DNA of 64,000 bases from contig CAMLGZ010000024.1 of assembly GCA_946479745.1 (NCBI GenBank), positions 1 to 64,000 of the forward strand. Reading direction: 5' to 3'. Shown one piece after another: positions 43,076-50,968 of the stretch (positions are counted from its first letter, which is position 1; each line of letters begins with the position of its first letter). Position numbers and translations under genes: made by a program. A model generated the notes under the pieces. The model worked only from the letters and a program-made list of their open reading frames with translations. It was not told the origin of the DNA and made no database searches. The DNA is from an uncultured Pseudoxanthomonas sp. GTDB taxonomy: Bacteria > Pseudomonadota > Gammaproteobacteria > Xanthomonadales > Xanthomonadaceae.

Positions 43076-44124
43076 GCCATCCCCCCGCGCCCGCGGCCCT
43101 CGAAAGCCGCGTCGAACGCCACCGCGCTGGGCGGAAAATCGAGCTGGCGCACGAAGGCCGCAGCCTCGGTGGCGCCGTGCACGCGATCCATGCGCGCGTC
43201 CTCCCATTCCACCGACAGCGGGCCGCGATAACCGATGTCGTTCAACGCAACGATGATGTCCTGGAAGCGAACGTCGCCACGCCCGACCGAGCGGAAGTCC
43301 CAATTGCGGCGTGCGTCGCCGAAGTCGGTATGGCCGCCGAACACGCCCACGCTGCCGTCGCCGCGCCCCCACCACACGTCCTTCATGTGGACGTTGAAGA
43401 TGCGCTCGCCGAAGGTGCGCAGGAAACGGATGTAATCCACACCCTGGTAGGCGAAGTGCGAGGGATCGAAATTGAAGCCGAAGCGCGGGTGGTGATCGAC
43501 CGCTTCCAGTGCGCGCTGCGCGCTGGCGATGTCGAACGCGATCTCGGTGGGATGCACTTCCAGGGCGAAGTTCACGTTGAACGCGTCGAAGGCGTCGAGA
43601 ATCGGCCGCCAGCGCCGCGCGAAATCATCGAAGCCCTGCTGCAGGTAGGCTTGCGAAGTCGGCGGGAAGGCGTAGACCGCGTGCCAGATCGACGAGCCGG
43701 TGAAGCCGGTGACCGTCGCCGGGGAACCGATCGCCGCCGCGCCCGGCCGCGCATCGAAGAACGCGCGCGCGGCTTTGGCCGTGTCGATCATCCGCGCGGC
43801 GGCGCGCTGGCGTACGCCTTCCGGCTCGCCGTCGCCCCAGATCTCGGGCGGCAGGATCGCGCGATGACGCTCGTCGATCAGGTCGCAGACCGCCTGCCCG
43901 ACCAGATGGTTGGCGATTGCGTGACAGCTCAATCCCTGCGCTTGCAGCACGCCCCAGCGCTGATGCACGTAGTCCGGCGAAGCCAGCGCACGTTCGACAT
44001 CGAAGTGATCGCCCCAGCACGCCAGTTCCAGACCGTCGTAGCCCATGGCAACGGTCTGCTTGGCGAGTTCGTCGAGCGAGAGGTCGGCCCATTGCCCGGT
44101 GAAGAGCACGACAGGACGTGGCAT
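43072..44124 (-). CDS. Sugar phosphate isomerase/epimerase-like TIM barrel, cytoplasmic
   Basis: A 350-residue AP_endonuc_2/xylose-isomerase-like barrel without export signal. Metal-ligand motifs are [13 protein letters not shown] (Glu), [13 protein letters not shown] (Asp, His), [12 protein letters not shown] (His) and [11 protein letters not shown] (Glu). Such proteins include hexose epimerases and 3-keto-glycoside lyase subunits. It forms a two-gene unit with the Gfo/Idh/MocA dehydrogenase. GGAG is upstream of the ATG. Activity on 3-keto sugars is inferred from the adjacent GMC and DUF1080 genes. Confidence 0.82.
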   Translation of the reverse strand: MPRPVVLFTGQWADLSLDELAKQTVAMGYDGLELACWGDHFDVERALASPDYVHQRWGVLQAQGLSCHAIANHLVGQAVCDLIDERHRAILPPEIWGDGEPEGVRQRAAARMIDTAKAARAFFDARPGAAAIGSPATVTGFTGSSIWHAVYAFPPTSQAYLQQGFDDFARRWRPILDAFDAFNVNFALEVHPTEIAFDIASAQRALEAVDHHPRFGFNFDPSHFAYQGVDYIRFLRTFGERIFNVHMKDVWWGRGDGSVGVFGGHTDFGDARRNWDFRSVGRGDVRFQDIIVALNDIGYRGPLSVEWEDARMDRVHGATEAAAFVRQLDFPPSAVAFDAAFEGRGRGGMA

Positions 44125-44264
44125 ATGCGAAGACTCCTGAATTGTCAGGCCCTGCTCCGCGATGGAGCTGAGCGTTGGAACGTAAAGATCACTAGTTCTT
44201 GTGTCTCGCTTGGGTCGTCAGGAAATATGGTTGAGATCCAGGCAATAGCATGCAGAGCGTCATG

Positions 44265-45290
44265 TCAGAGGATCTTGATTTCCTTCAGCCATCCGAGTGC
44301 ATCAACAGTCCACCTGTCAGTGTCTTTGCCTTGCTTCTTGACTCCAAAAGCATGACCGCCGGTTTGATAGAGCATGAGCTTCACGTTTACTCCAGCCTTC
44401 TTCAATTCTCTTTCATACACTTTCGAATAATGAACCGGATCGACCGGATCGTCTTCGGCGTGTATGAGCAGAGTTGGTGGTATGTCCGTTGATATCTCAA
44501 TGTCGGTATTCAGCTCTTGTGCTGCAATTGCTGTTGGAGTTTTGTTTTTGTGCTCCATCGTCAAGTGCCCTGGATAGACAGGTATCGCGAAGTCGGGGCG
44601 ACTGCTCACTTGATCGATTTCATCAATGGGGTCATATGCGCGCTTTTTAAAAGCTGTGCTGGAAAGAACGGCCAAATTCCCACCAGCCGAAAACCCCATA
44701 ACGCCAATTTTATCCGGATCTATATTGTATTTCTTTGAGTTGTATCGAACGATGGAAATCGTCCTTTGAGCGTCTTGCAGCGCCATTGGAATATCCGGCG
44801 TATCGTGCTTGCGGGTTTTTGCGTTCCAATTACACCCGGAATTGGGAACTCGATACTTCAAAAGTATGCAGGTGACGCCCGCGTCGGTCAGCCACTTGCA
44901 TACATCTGCACCGTTGAATCCGATCGTGCTTTTCCGGCCAATCGCAACGCCTTTGTAGCCACCCCCTGGAAAGACGACAATGGCCGCTCGAGCGGAATAA
45001 TTTTTGGGGGCGTAAAGTAGAAATGCAGGATGGGTAATGACGAGCTGAGGGTTGTTTCTAGCTTCCTCGTCATTGGCGATTATCTTGATCCCCTCCTCCA
45101 AAACTTTGGATCCTTCCGGCCATAGCGGTACTTCCTGTGAATAACTCGGCGCAAGCGAAGAATCCGCAGAGGTGCCTCCCGATTGCGTCTGCCTGCCAAT
45201 GGCGCTGTCTATCGAAGGTCGTTCGCCGCTTGAGGCAAAAATGACCAGTAGAAAGACAACGTTCAGAGTGGGGAGACGGAAGGGATACAT
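44265..45290 (-). CDS. Exported alpha/beta-hydrolase, acetylxylan-esterase-like; A/T-rich gene
   Basis: A 341-residue hydrolase of the BD-FAE/esterase type. The signal-like leader LPTLNVVFLLVIFASSG is followed by EVPLWPEGSK, AAIVVFPGGGYKGVAIGRKS (oxyanion), GVMGFSAGGNLAVLSS (nucleophile Ser), LLIHAEDDPVDP (Asp) and TGGHAFGVKKQG (His). This pattern matches carbohydrate acetylesterases often found beside glycan-degrading genes. It stands out by composition: sampled lines are 35-47% G+C, against ~65-75% in the neighbours, with codons such as AAT, AAA and TTT common. Recent horizontal acquisition is likely. It has AGGA before the ATG. Confidence 0.85.
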   Translation of the reverse strand: MYPFRLPTLNVVFLLVIFASSGERPSIDSAIGRQTQSGGTSADSSLAPSYSQEVPLWPEGSKVLEEGIKIIANDEEARNNPQLVITHPAFLLYAPKNYSARAAIVVFPGGGYKGVAIGRKSTIGFNGADVCKWLTDAGVTCILLKYRVPNSGCNWNAKTRKHDTPDIPMALQDAQRTISIVRYNSKKYNIDPDKIGVMGFSAGGNLAVLSSTAFKKRAYDPIDEIDQVSSRPDFAIPVYPGHLTMEHKNKTPTAIAAQELNTDIEISTDIPPTLLIHAEDDPVDPVHYSKVYERELKKAGVNVKLMLYQTGGHAFGVKKQGKDTDRWTVDALGWLKEIKIL

Positions 45291-45357
45291 CTTGCGTTGC
45301 GTCCTTGGACGTGTGTAATTTTGAGGGCTTATCAGCAGGACCTAACTAGGGACCTGA

Positions 45358-46542
45358 TCATGCATCGACGCGTTCGATGCGATAGCCGCCGCGGGCGCGG
45401 TCGACCCAATGGACGACGCCGAAGATCAATGCGATCGCGATCGGCAGCACCGCCCATACCGGCAACACGTGCGCGGCGCCGTAGGTATTGTTGATCCAGC
45501 CCATGACCGGGCCAGCCACCGCGGTCGAGAACGCGCCGGCGGCGCCGACCGCCGCCAGCGCCAGCGCACCGCCGCGGGGGAAGCGCTCGGAGGTCAGCCC
45601 CAGCATCGTCGGCCACCAGAACGCGGTGCCCACCGCGAGCAATGCCGCGGCGGCGAACGCCAGTACCGGCGTATCGGCACGCCCGAACAGCCACAACCCG
45701 AGCGCCGCGATCGGCGCCGTCACCGCGATCAGCGTCACCGGCGAGAGCCGATGCGCAAGGCCCCCGCCGAACTGTCGCAGCGCGTACATGATGCCGTTGA
45801 TCCACACCAGCAGCAGTACGCCGGCCTGCAGCGTACTGTGCATGACCTCGTTGAAGATGTTGCTGACCCATTGCCCCGGGCCGAGCTCGGTGGCAGCGGT
45901 CAACCACATGCAGGCGAACACCACCAGGAACAGCGGGCGCTTGAGTTCGCTGTACATGGCAGCGGTGGAAACGCCCGCCGCCTTGCGTTCGGTGTCGGGA
46001 AAACGCTGGGCGAAGAACATCGCCGCGTAGATCGCCGACGGCACCAGCATCAACAGCATCTTGGCCTGCCAGCCCAGGCCGAGCTGGGTGAAGCCGAAGG
46101 CGAGTACGCCGCCGATTACGATGCCGCCCGGGAACCAGGCATGCAGCTTGACCAGCCGTGCGGTCTTGTTTTCGCGATACAGCGTGGCGATGAGCGGATT
46201 GATGCCGGCCTCGACGAAGCCATTGGCGATGCCGATGACCACGGTGGCCGCGAACAGCATGGTGAAATCGGTGGCGAACACGGTGAGCAGCACGCCTGCG
46301 ATATGCCCCACTGCCGCCAGTTTCAACAGCCGCCCCATGCCCAGCAGATCGCACAGTGTGCCGCCGAACAGGATCGACAGGCCGAAGCCCCAGAACGCGG
46401 CGCCGCTGATCCAGCCCAACTGGATCTTGTCGAGCCCGAACGCGAGCTCCAACTCGCCCATGATGTCGCCGCGGATGGCGAAGGACATCGCGGTGGCCAA
46501 CAGAGCGATGCAACTGGCGACAAACAGGCGCTGCGGGTTCAT
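45358..46542 (-). CDS. MFS transporter, probably sugar or keto-sugar uptake
   Basis: A 394-residue, 12-helix major facilitator protein. IQLGWISGAAFWGFGLSILF and GGTLCDLLGMGRLL show the first-loop GxxxD/R region. PVMGWINNTYGAAHVLPVWA lies in the C-terminal half. It follows the DUF1080 gene by 27 nt, in an operon with GMC, small subunit and TIM barrel genes. I infer that it carries the product of the periplasmic oxidation and cleavage system to the cytoplasmic dehydrogenase. A ribosome site (GCGGAG) precedes the ATG. Confidence 0.85.
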   Translation of the reverse strand: MNPQRLFVASCIALLATAMSFAIRGDIMGELELAFGLDKIQLGWISGAAFWGFGLSILFGGTLCDLLGMGRLLKLAAVGHIAGVLLTVFATDFTMLFAATVVIGIANGFVEAGINPLIATLYRENKTARLVKLHAWFPGGIVIGGVLAFGFTQLGLGWQAKMLLMLVPSAIYAAMFFAQRFPDTERKAAGVSTAAMYSELKRPLFLVVFACMWLTAATELGPGQWVSNIFNEVMHSTLQAGVLLLVWINGIMYALRQFGGGLAHRLSPVTLIAVTAPIAALGLWLFGRADTPVLAFAAAALLAVGTAFWWPTMLGLTSERFPRGGALALAAVGAAGAFSTAVAGPVMGWINNTYGAAHVLPVWAVLPIAIALIFGVVHWVDRARGGYRIERVDA

Positions 46543-46569
46543 AGGTTTCTCCGCGGAGGGATCAATGCT

Positions 46570-47256
46570 TCAGGGCAACACACGAATCTTGATGTTGCGG
46601 TAACGCACTTCGCTGTCCGGATCGTGCGCCTGCAGCGCGAAGGTGCCCGAGGATAGCACCCGGCCACTCATGTCGGCCGGCCGCTCCGGTTGCTTCGGCT
46701 GCGTGTAGTCGACGATCGGTTTGTCGTCGACGAAGGTGCGGATGCGGCGACCCTCGACGCGGATGCGCAGTGTGAACCAGACATCGTCCTTGGCCGGTGC
46801 CTGATAGTTGTCCTTGACCGCATACAGGCCGCCGGTGCGCTTGGGATCGCTCTGGCTGTTGTTGACCTGCACTTCATAGCCTTTGGCCGGCCAACCCTCG
46901 TCCTGCCAGGCGGTATGGAAGTAGACGCCGGAATTGGCGCCAGGGCTGGTCATGACTTCGAGCTGCAATTCGAAGTTGCGGAAATCGTGACGATCCACTG
47001 CGCCAACGTAGTACAGATGCGAACGCGGACCCCGCACCACGATCGCGCCGTCGTGCACGCTGAACGAACCCGGCGCCTCGCTGGCACGCCAGCCGTCCAG
47101 CGTCTTGCCGTCGAACAACGACTGCCAGTCGTGGCGTGCCTGTTCTGCAGCGGCATGTTCTGTAGTTGCCTGTTCCATGGCTGCATGTTCTGCAGCGTGC
47201 GCGCTCATGCCACTGGCCAGTGCCAGCAGGCAGGCGCCGAGTAAACGAATGTACAT
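46570..47256 (-). CDS. DUF1080 (3-keto-disaccharide hydrolase family) protein, exported, module 1
   Basis: A 228-residue protein with a signal peptide (LGACLLALASGMSAHA) and GGAGG before ATG 47256; the longer open frame upstream is not protein-like. After the signal is an Ala/Glu/His/Gln microrepeat (AEHAAMEQATTEHAAAEQA). The mature domain is the DUF1080 jelly-roll: WQSLFDGKTLDGWRASEAPG, NSGVYFHTAWQDE, KGYEVQVNNSQSD, VWFTLRIRVEG. DUF1080 proteins include hydrolases and lyases of 3-keto-glycosides made by GMC-type dehydrogenases. Its place in the GMC operon supports that role. Confidence 0.85.
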   Translation of the reverse strand: MYIRLLGACLLALASGMSAHAAEHAAMEQATTEHAAAEQARHDWQSLFDGKTLDGWRASEAPGSFSVHDGAIVVRGPRSHLYYVGAVDRHDFRNFELQLEVMTSPGANSGVYFHTAWQDEGWPAKGYEVQVNNSQSDPKRTGGLYAVKDNYQAPAKDDVWFTLRIRVEGRRIRTFVDDKPIVDYTQPKQPERPADMSGRVLSSGTFALQAHDPDSEVRYRNIKIRVLP

Positions 47257-47380
47257 GCGATAGGTCCTCCAGGTAGACCGGCGCACCGCCGGCATGGATC
47301 GGCACGATGCCGCAGTCGGCGTGAGTGTCATGCTCATTGCGGCCCCGCTCATGGCGGCACGCGACGCGTGACCGGCGGCA

Positions 47381-48004
47381 TCAGCCCACTCCCACGAGTT
47401 TGAGCACTTCCGAAGGCGGACCGTCGAAACTAGCCAATGGCACGTTGCCGACATAGCCCAGGTATTGCCGGCCTTGCGGCGATGTGCAGAACCCGCCGAT
47501 AGTCAGGTCGCGGTAACGGGCGAAGAATTCCGCGGCCTGTTTGAATTCGGCGCGTGCCTTGGGCAGATAGCAGATGTCGTCGCAGATCGCGCCGCGCTGG
47601 CTCGCGCTCGACTCGCCGAAGCTGCGCGAAAAGCGCTGCTCCGCCTGCGCATCCAGCCAGTCGAATCCGGCCAGGATCTGCTTGCGGTCGGCGACCTGCT
47701 GCGGATATGGCGCGCTGACCCATTCGTTGATGAAATCCACCACACCGACCGCGACTGCGCCCGGCGCACCCGCATCGGCCGGAACGATCAGGTCGCACAG
47801 CGCGGCAGCGATGCGCCGCTGCCGTTCGTCCAGCGTCAGCGGCCAGATCGAACCGGGTCCGTAGACTTTCAGCAGGTCCGGGTCGGTGCCGTAGCCCACG
47901 CCCGAAGGCAGCTTGGGCAGCTGCTCGGAACTGCAACCGGTCAGTTGCATCAACGGCAGCGCGGCAGCGCTCAACATCCACTTCAGCGAAGTGCGGCGGT
48001 CCAT
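47381..48004 (-). CDS. Gluconate 2-dehydrogenase subunit 3-like Tat lipoprotein, module 1
   Basis: Small subunit partner of the GMC oxidoreductase, 207 residues. The leader MDRRTSLKWMLSAAALPLMQ has twin arginines, followed by LTGCSS with a lipobox, so the GMC partner (no signal of its own) is probably exported as a hitchhiker complex. LTLDERQRRIAAALCDLIVP and GVVDFINEWVSAPYPQQ are subunit-3 family features. Its ATG shares one base with the GMC stop (TGATG), so both are made together. The reaction of the complex is probably C3 oxidation of glycosides. Confidence 0.87.
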   Translation of the reverse strand: MDRRTSLKWMLSAAALPLMQLTGCSSEQLPKLPSGVGYGTDPDLLKVYGPGSIWPLTLDERQRRIAAALCDLIVPADAGAPGAVAVGVVDFINEWVSAPYPQQVADRKQILAGFDWLDAQAEQRFSRSFGESSASQRGAICDDICYLPKARAEFKQAAEFFARYRDLTIGGFCTSPQGRQYLGYVGNVPLASFDGPPSEVLKLVGVG

Positions 48005-49809
48005 CAAAGCTCCTTGCGGCGCATGCGCGCCAGCATATGGTCGGAGGCGCGCCAGGCCAGCGCCATGATCGTCAGCGTCGGGTTCTTGTCGGCATTGGAG
48101 GCGAAGACTGCACCGTCGGTGATGTAGAGATTGTCCACATCCCAGGTGCGGCACCACCGATCCGTGACCGAGGTCTTCGGATCGGCGCCCATGATCGCGC
48201 CGCCCAGTTCATGGATGATCGAACCGCCGGGGTCGATGGCCTTGGCGCCGTCGGTTTCCACCTTGCCCTGCACGCGCCCGCCCATCGCCTCGATGATTTC
48301 GGCGAAGGTGCGTTGCATGTGCGCGGCCTGGCGTGTCTCGTGTTCGGACCACTGCCAGTGGAAGCGCAGCACCGGGATGCCCCACTTGTCCTTCACCTGC
48401 GGGTCGATCTCGCAGTACGAATGCTCGTTCGGAATCATCTCGCCGCGGCCGGCGAAGCCGACGAAGGAACCGTAGTAGCGACGCACGTCTTCCTTGAACT
48501 TCTGCCCGTAGCTGCCGCCGGTGAGCCATTCCAGCCCGGCCCCGGTATTCAGGCCGGGCATGCGCCGGCCGCCGCCGAACTCGATGTGGTAGCCGCGTGC
48601 GAAACCGAGCTTGCCCGCCAGTTGCTCCTGATAGAGCCACCACGGCGAATACATGTGACCGCCGTCGGCGCCATCCTCGTTGTGCAGCGGCAGGTTCTCC
48701 AGCAACGGCACCTGCCCGGTCAGGTCGGTGCCGACGGTGTCCATCAGATAGCGGCCGACCTTGCCGCTGGAGTTGGCCAGACCGTCGGGAAACGACGTGG
48801 ATTTGGAGTTGAGCAGGATCCGCGCCGTTTCACAGGCGCTGGCCGCGAGTACCACCACGCGCGCGGAGGCTGCGAATTCCTTGCCGCTGGTCCTGTCGAT
48901 GAAGCGCACGCCGTCGGCCTTGCCGTTCGCGCCCAGCATCACCTCGCGCACCATGGCATCGCAGACGATGTCCAGCCGGCCGGTCGCCAGCGCCGGCGGC
49001 AGATGCACGGTGGTCGACTGGTAGTTGGCTCCGGTCGAGCAGCCGCGACCGCAGGGCGTCGCCCACCAGCAGGCTGCGCGGCGCAGCATCGACTCGCGCA
49101 GGATGCGCTGCGCCTCCGGGTTGCCCGGATGCAGCTTGGCCGGCAGGTTGTCCGCATCCAGGCGCCGGGTCAGCACCGCGCGGTGGCCGGCAACCACGGG
49201 AACGCCCAGGCGCCCGGCGCGCTGCTGCACCAGCAGGTCGCTGACCCTGGGCTTGGGCGGCGGCAGCAATATGCCGGCAGGCGAATCGGGCGTGTTCTCC
49301 AGGCCGTCGTTGTCGCCGTACACGCCGATCAGCATCTCGACCTTGTCGTAGTACGGCGCCACATCGGCGTAGCCGATCGGCCAGTCGAAACCCAGGCCGT
49401 CGCGGCTGTAGGGCTTGAAATCGTAGGCGCCGTTGCGCAGCGAGATCCGGCCCCAGTGATTGGTGCGGCCGCCGAGCATGCGCGCGCGCCACCAGTCGAA
49501 CCGGCCGGCATGATCCTCGCGCGCGTTGACGTAGGGCTCGCCGGGCACCTGCCAGCCGCCGTCGATGGTGGCGTCGTAGAAACCGAACGCCTTTTCCGGT
49601 GTCGAGGTACCGCGCAGCGGCGCCTGGTCCGGGGTCTGGAACATCGGGGTTTCGCTCGCCGGCGTGTAGTTGCGCCCGGCTTCCAGCATCAGCACCCTGG
49701 CACCTTCCATGCACAGCGTGTAGGCGGTCTGGCCACCGGCGGCGCCGGAGCCCACCACGATCACGTCATACGATTGTTTTTTGATGTCGCCCGCAGTTAT
49801 GAAAGCCAC
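48004..49809 (-). CDS. GMC-family FAD oxidoreductase, module 1 (probable glycoside 3-dehydrogenase)
   Basis: A 601-residue flavoenzyme. The FAD fold is VIVVGSGAAGGQTAYTL at ~16-32. MLGGRTNHWGRISLRNGAYD is a conserved GMC segment, and the C-terminal active-site region contains IIHELGGAIMGADPKTSVTD (His) and ASNADKNPTLTIMALAWRAS (Asn). It starts with GTG 49809, 4 nt after the TIM-barrel stop, and couples to the small subunit gene. With that subunit it resembles LacA/LacB-type glucoside 3-dehydrogenases. Substrate specificity is not visible. Confidence 0.87.
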   Translation of the reverse strand: MAFITAGDIKKQSYDVIVVGSGAAGGQTAYTLCMEGARVLMLEAGRNYTPASETPMFQTPDQAPLRGTSTPEKAFGFYDATIDGGWQVPGEPYVNAREDHAGRFDWWRARMLGGRTNHWGRISLRNGAYDFKPYSRDGLGFDWPIGYADVAPYYDKVEMLIGVYGDNDGLENTPDSPAGILLPPPKPRVSDLLVQQRAGRLGVPVVAGHRAVLTRRLDADNLPAKLHPGNPEAQRILRESMLRRAACWWATPCGRGCSTGANYQSTTVHLPPALATGRLDIVCDAMVREVMLGANGKADGVRFIDRTSGKEFAASARVVVLAASACETARILLNSKSTSFPDGLANSSGKVGRYLMDTVGTDLTGQVPLLENLPLHNEDGADGGHMYSPWWLYQEQLAGKLGFARGYHIEFGGGRRMPGLNTGAGLEWLTGGSYGQKFKEDVRRYYGSFVGFAGRGEMIPNEHSYCEIDPQVKDKWGIPVLRFHWQWSEHETRQAAHMQRTFAEIIEAMGGRVQGKVETDGAKAIDPGGSIIHELGGAIMGADPKTSVTDRWCRTWDVDNLYITDGAVFASNADKNPTLTIMALAWRASDHMLARMRRKEL

Positions 49810-49813
49810 GGCG

Positions 49814-50734
49814 TCACGCTTTCAGATGGCGAAGATAATCGAAACTCAGCTTCACGCTTTCCAACGGCGCCCGTTCGAAATTCTCCTGCTCCACGAAGTA
49901 ATGGCGGATGCGCTGCGGATCCATGGCCGCGAACAGTTTTGGCCAGTCCACGCGGCCATTGCCGACCTCGGTGGTCTGGGTATCGACGCGATCGACAACC
50001 GTTTTCGCATCCTTGCGCACGTCCTTGATGTGCAGGGACGAAATCCGATCCGCATGGCGCGTGAGGAGCCGTAGCGGATCGGCGCCGGCAGCGGTGACCC
50101 AGCCGATGTCGAGTTCCATCGTCACAAGCCTGGCATCGGTCAGCCGCAGCAGTTCGTCATATGCCGTCACGCCGTCGTAGGAGCGGAACTCCATGTTGTG
50201 GTTGTGGTAGCCGCAGGCGATGCCCGCCTTGTGCGTGAGCTCGCCGATGCGGTTCAGCTGCTCCGCATTCCATTTCCAGTCGTCCAGGGTCATGCCGGCC
50301 GCCAGCGCGTTGCCGTCCTTGAAACGCTCATCGGCGGTCGACGGAAACGAGATCACGAGGTACCGCGAGCCGATTGCCTGCGCGTAGTCGATGCGTTGCT
50401 GCAGGTCCTTCTGCGCATCGGCCATGCCGCAGTGCATGCTGGGAGCGGCCAGGTCGTTGTCCCGAAGCATGGCCCGCACTTCGGCGGCGGACTGCTTCGG
50501 CACGCCTGCGAACTCGATCTCGCCATAGCCGATCGCGCTAACTGCCTTCAAGGCGGCCGCAAGGTCCTTCGCGACCTCGTCCCGGATCGTCCACAACTGC
50601 AGCCCGACCGGCTTGTTCAAAGGCCCGAGCTTTTTTGGGAGCATGGGGTGCGGTGTCGCGGCAAAAGCATTGAGGGAAGTCATCGCGGCAAGCGCCATTG
50701 AGCTGTGTTGAAGAAACGCACGTCGGGTCAACAT
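49814..50734 (-). CDS. Tat-exported sugar phosphate isomerase/epimerase-like TIM barrel
   Basis: A 306-residue xylose-isomerase-like barrel that begins with a clear twin-arginine signal (MLTRRAFLQHSSMALAAMTS). Metal motifs include IACGYHNHNMEFRSYDGVTA, VTMELDIGWVTAAGADPLRL, ISSLHIKDVRKDAK and HYFVEQENFERAPLESVKLS. Export via Tat means the barrel folds with its metal before secretion and works in the periplasm, unlike the paralogue at 43072-44124. It is the first gene of the minus-strand 3-keto-glycoside module and begins 30 nt from a tandem repeat array. A periplasmic 3-keto-glycoside lyase or epimerase role is inferred. Confidence 0.84.
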   Translation of the reverse strand: MLTRRAFLQHSSMALAAMTSLNAFAATPHPMLPKKLGPLNKPVGLQLWTIRDEVAKDLAAALKAVSAIGYGEIEFAGVPKQSAAEVRAMLRDNDLAAPSMHCGMADAQKDLQQRIDYAQAIGSRYLVISFPSTADERFKDGNALAAGMTLDDWKWNAEQLNRIGELTHKAGIACGYHNHNMEFRSYDGVTAYDELLRLTDARLVTMELDIGWVTAAGADPLRLLTRHADRISSLHIKDVRKDAKTVVDRVDTQTTEVGNGRVDWPKLFAAMDPQRIRHYFVEQENFERAPLESVKLSFDYLRHLKA

Positions 50735-50763
50735 TGTGTTCCCTTGCCCCTTTAGGGTTGCCT

Positions 50764-50829
50764 CTATATAAGAAAGTATCCGGACCTATATAAGAAAGTA
50801 TCCGGACCTATATAGGAAAATACCCGGAC
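50764..50829. repeat. Three tandem 22-bp repeats between divergent GMC modules
   Basis: Units at 50764-50785, 50786-50807 and 50808-50829. The first two are identical and begin CTATATAAGAAAGTATC; the third differs at three positions (CTATATAGGAAAATACC). Every unit ends CGGAC. The array lies between the divergent starts at 50734 and 50969. The 22-bp spacing places copies on one face of the helix, and TATATA could serve as overlapping promoters. I infer an operator array for one regulator controlling both modules. Confidence 0.85.
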
Positions 50830-50968
50830 CGAACTCAACGAACAATGCTGCATCGCGACAACGCATTCGCGTCGTCCATCGCTCGAGAGTCTCCTCGACC
50901 GGCGTCTCGATGTTACCGTCTTTTTCGCGGTAGAGTCCGTGATCAAGTTGGCTTGAGGAAGCGCAAGT

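Noticed and set aside
45332..46513. A 393-codon frame on the same strand as the MFS gene but in another frame
   Set aside because: Its translation is Arg/His-rich and not membrane-like; the frame starting at 46542 gives twelve hydrophobic segments.
48037..50028. A 663-codon plus-strand frame over the module 1 GMC and TIM-barrel genes
   Set aside because: Antisense shadow; composition is Arg/His/Gln/Ala-rich without any recognisable motif, while the minus-strand genes carry clear FAD and metal motifs.
50764..50829. CRISPR-like array
   Set aside because: Repeats are directly abutting with no spacers and no cas genes nearby; better described as a tandem operator or promoter array.
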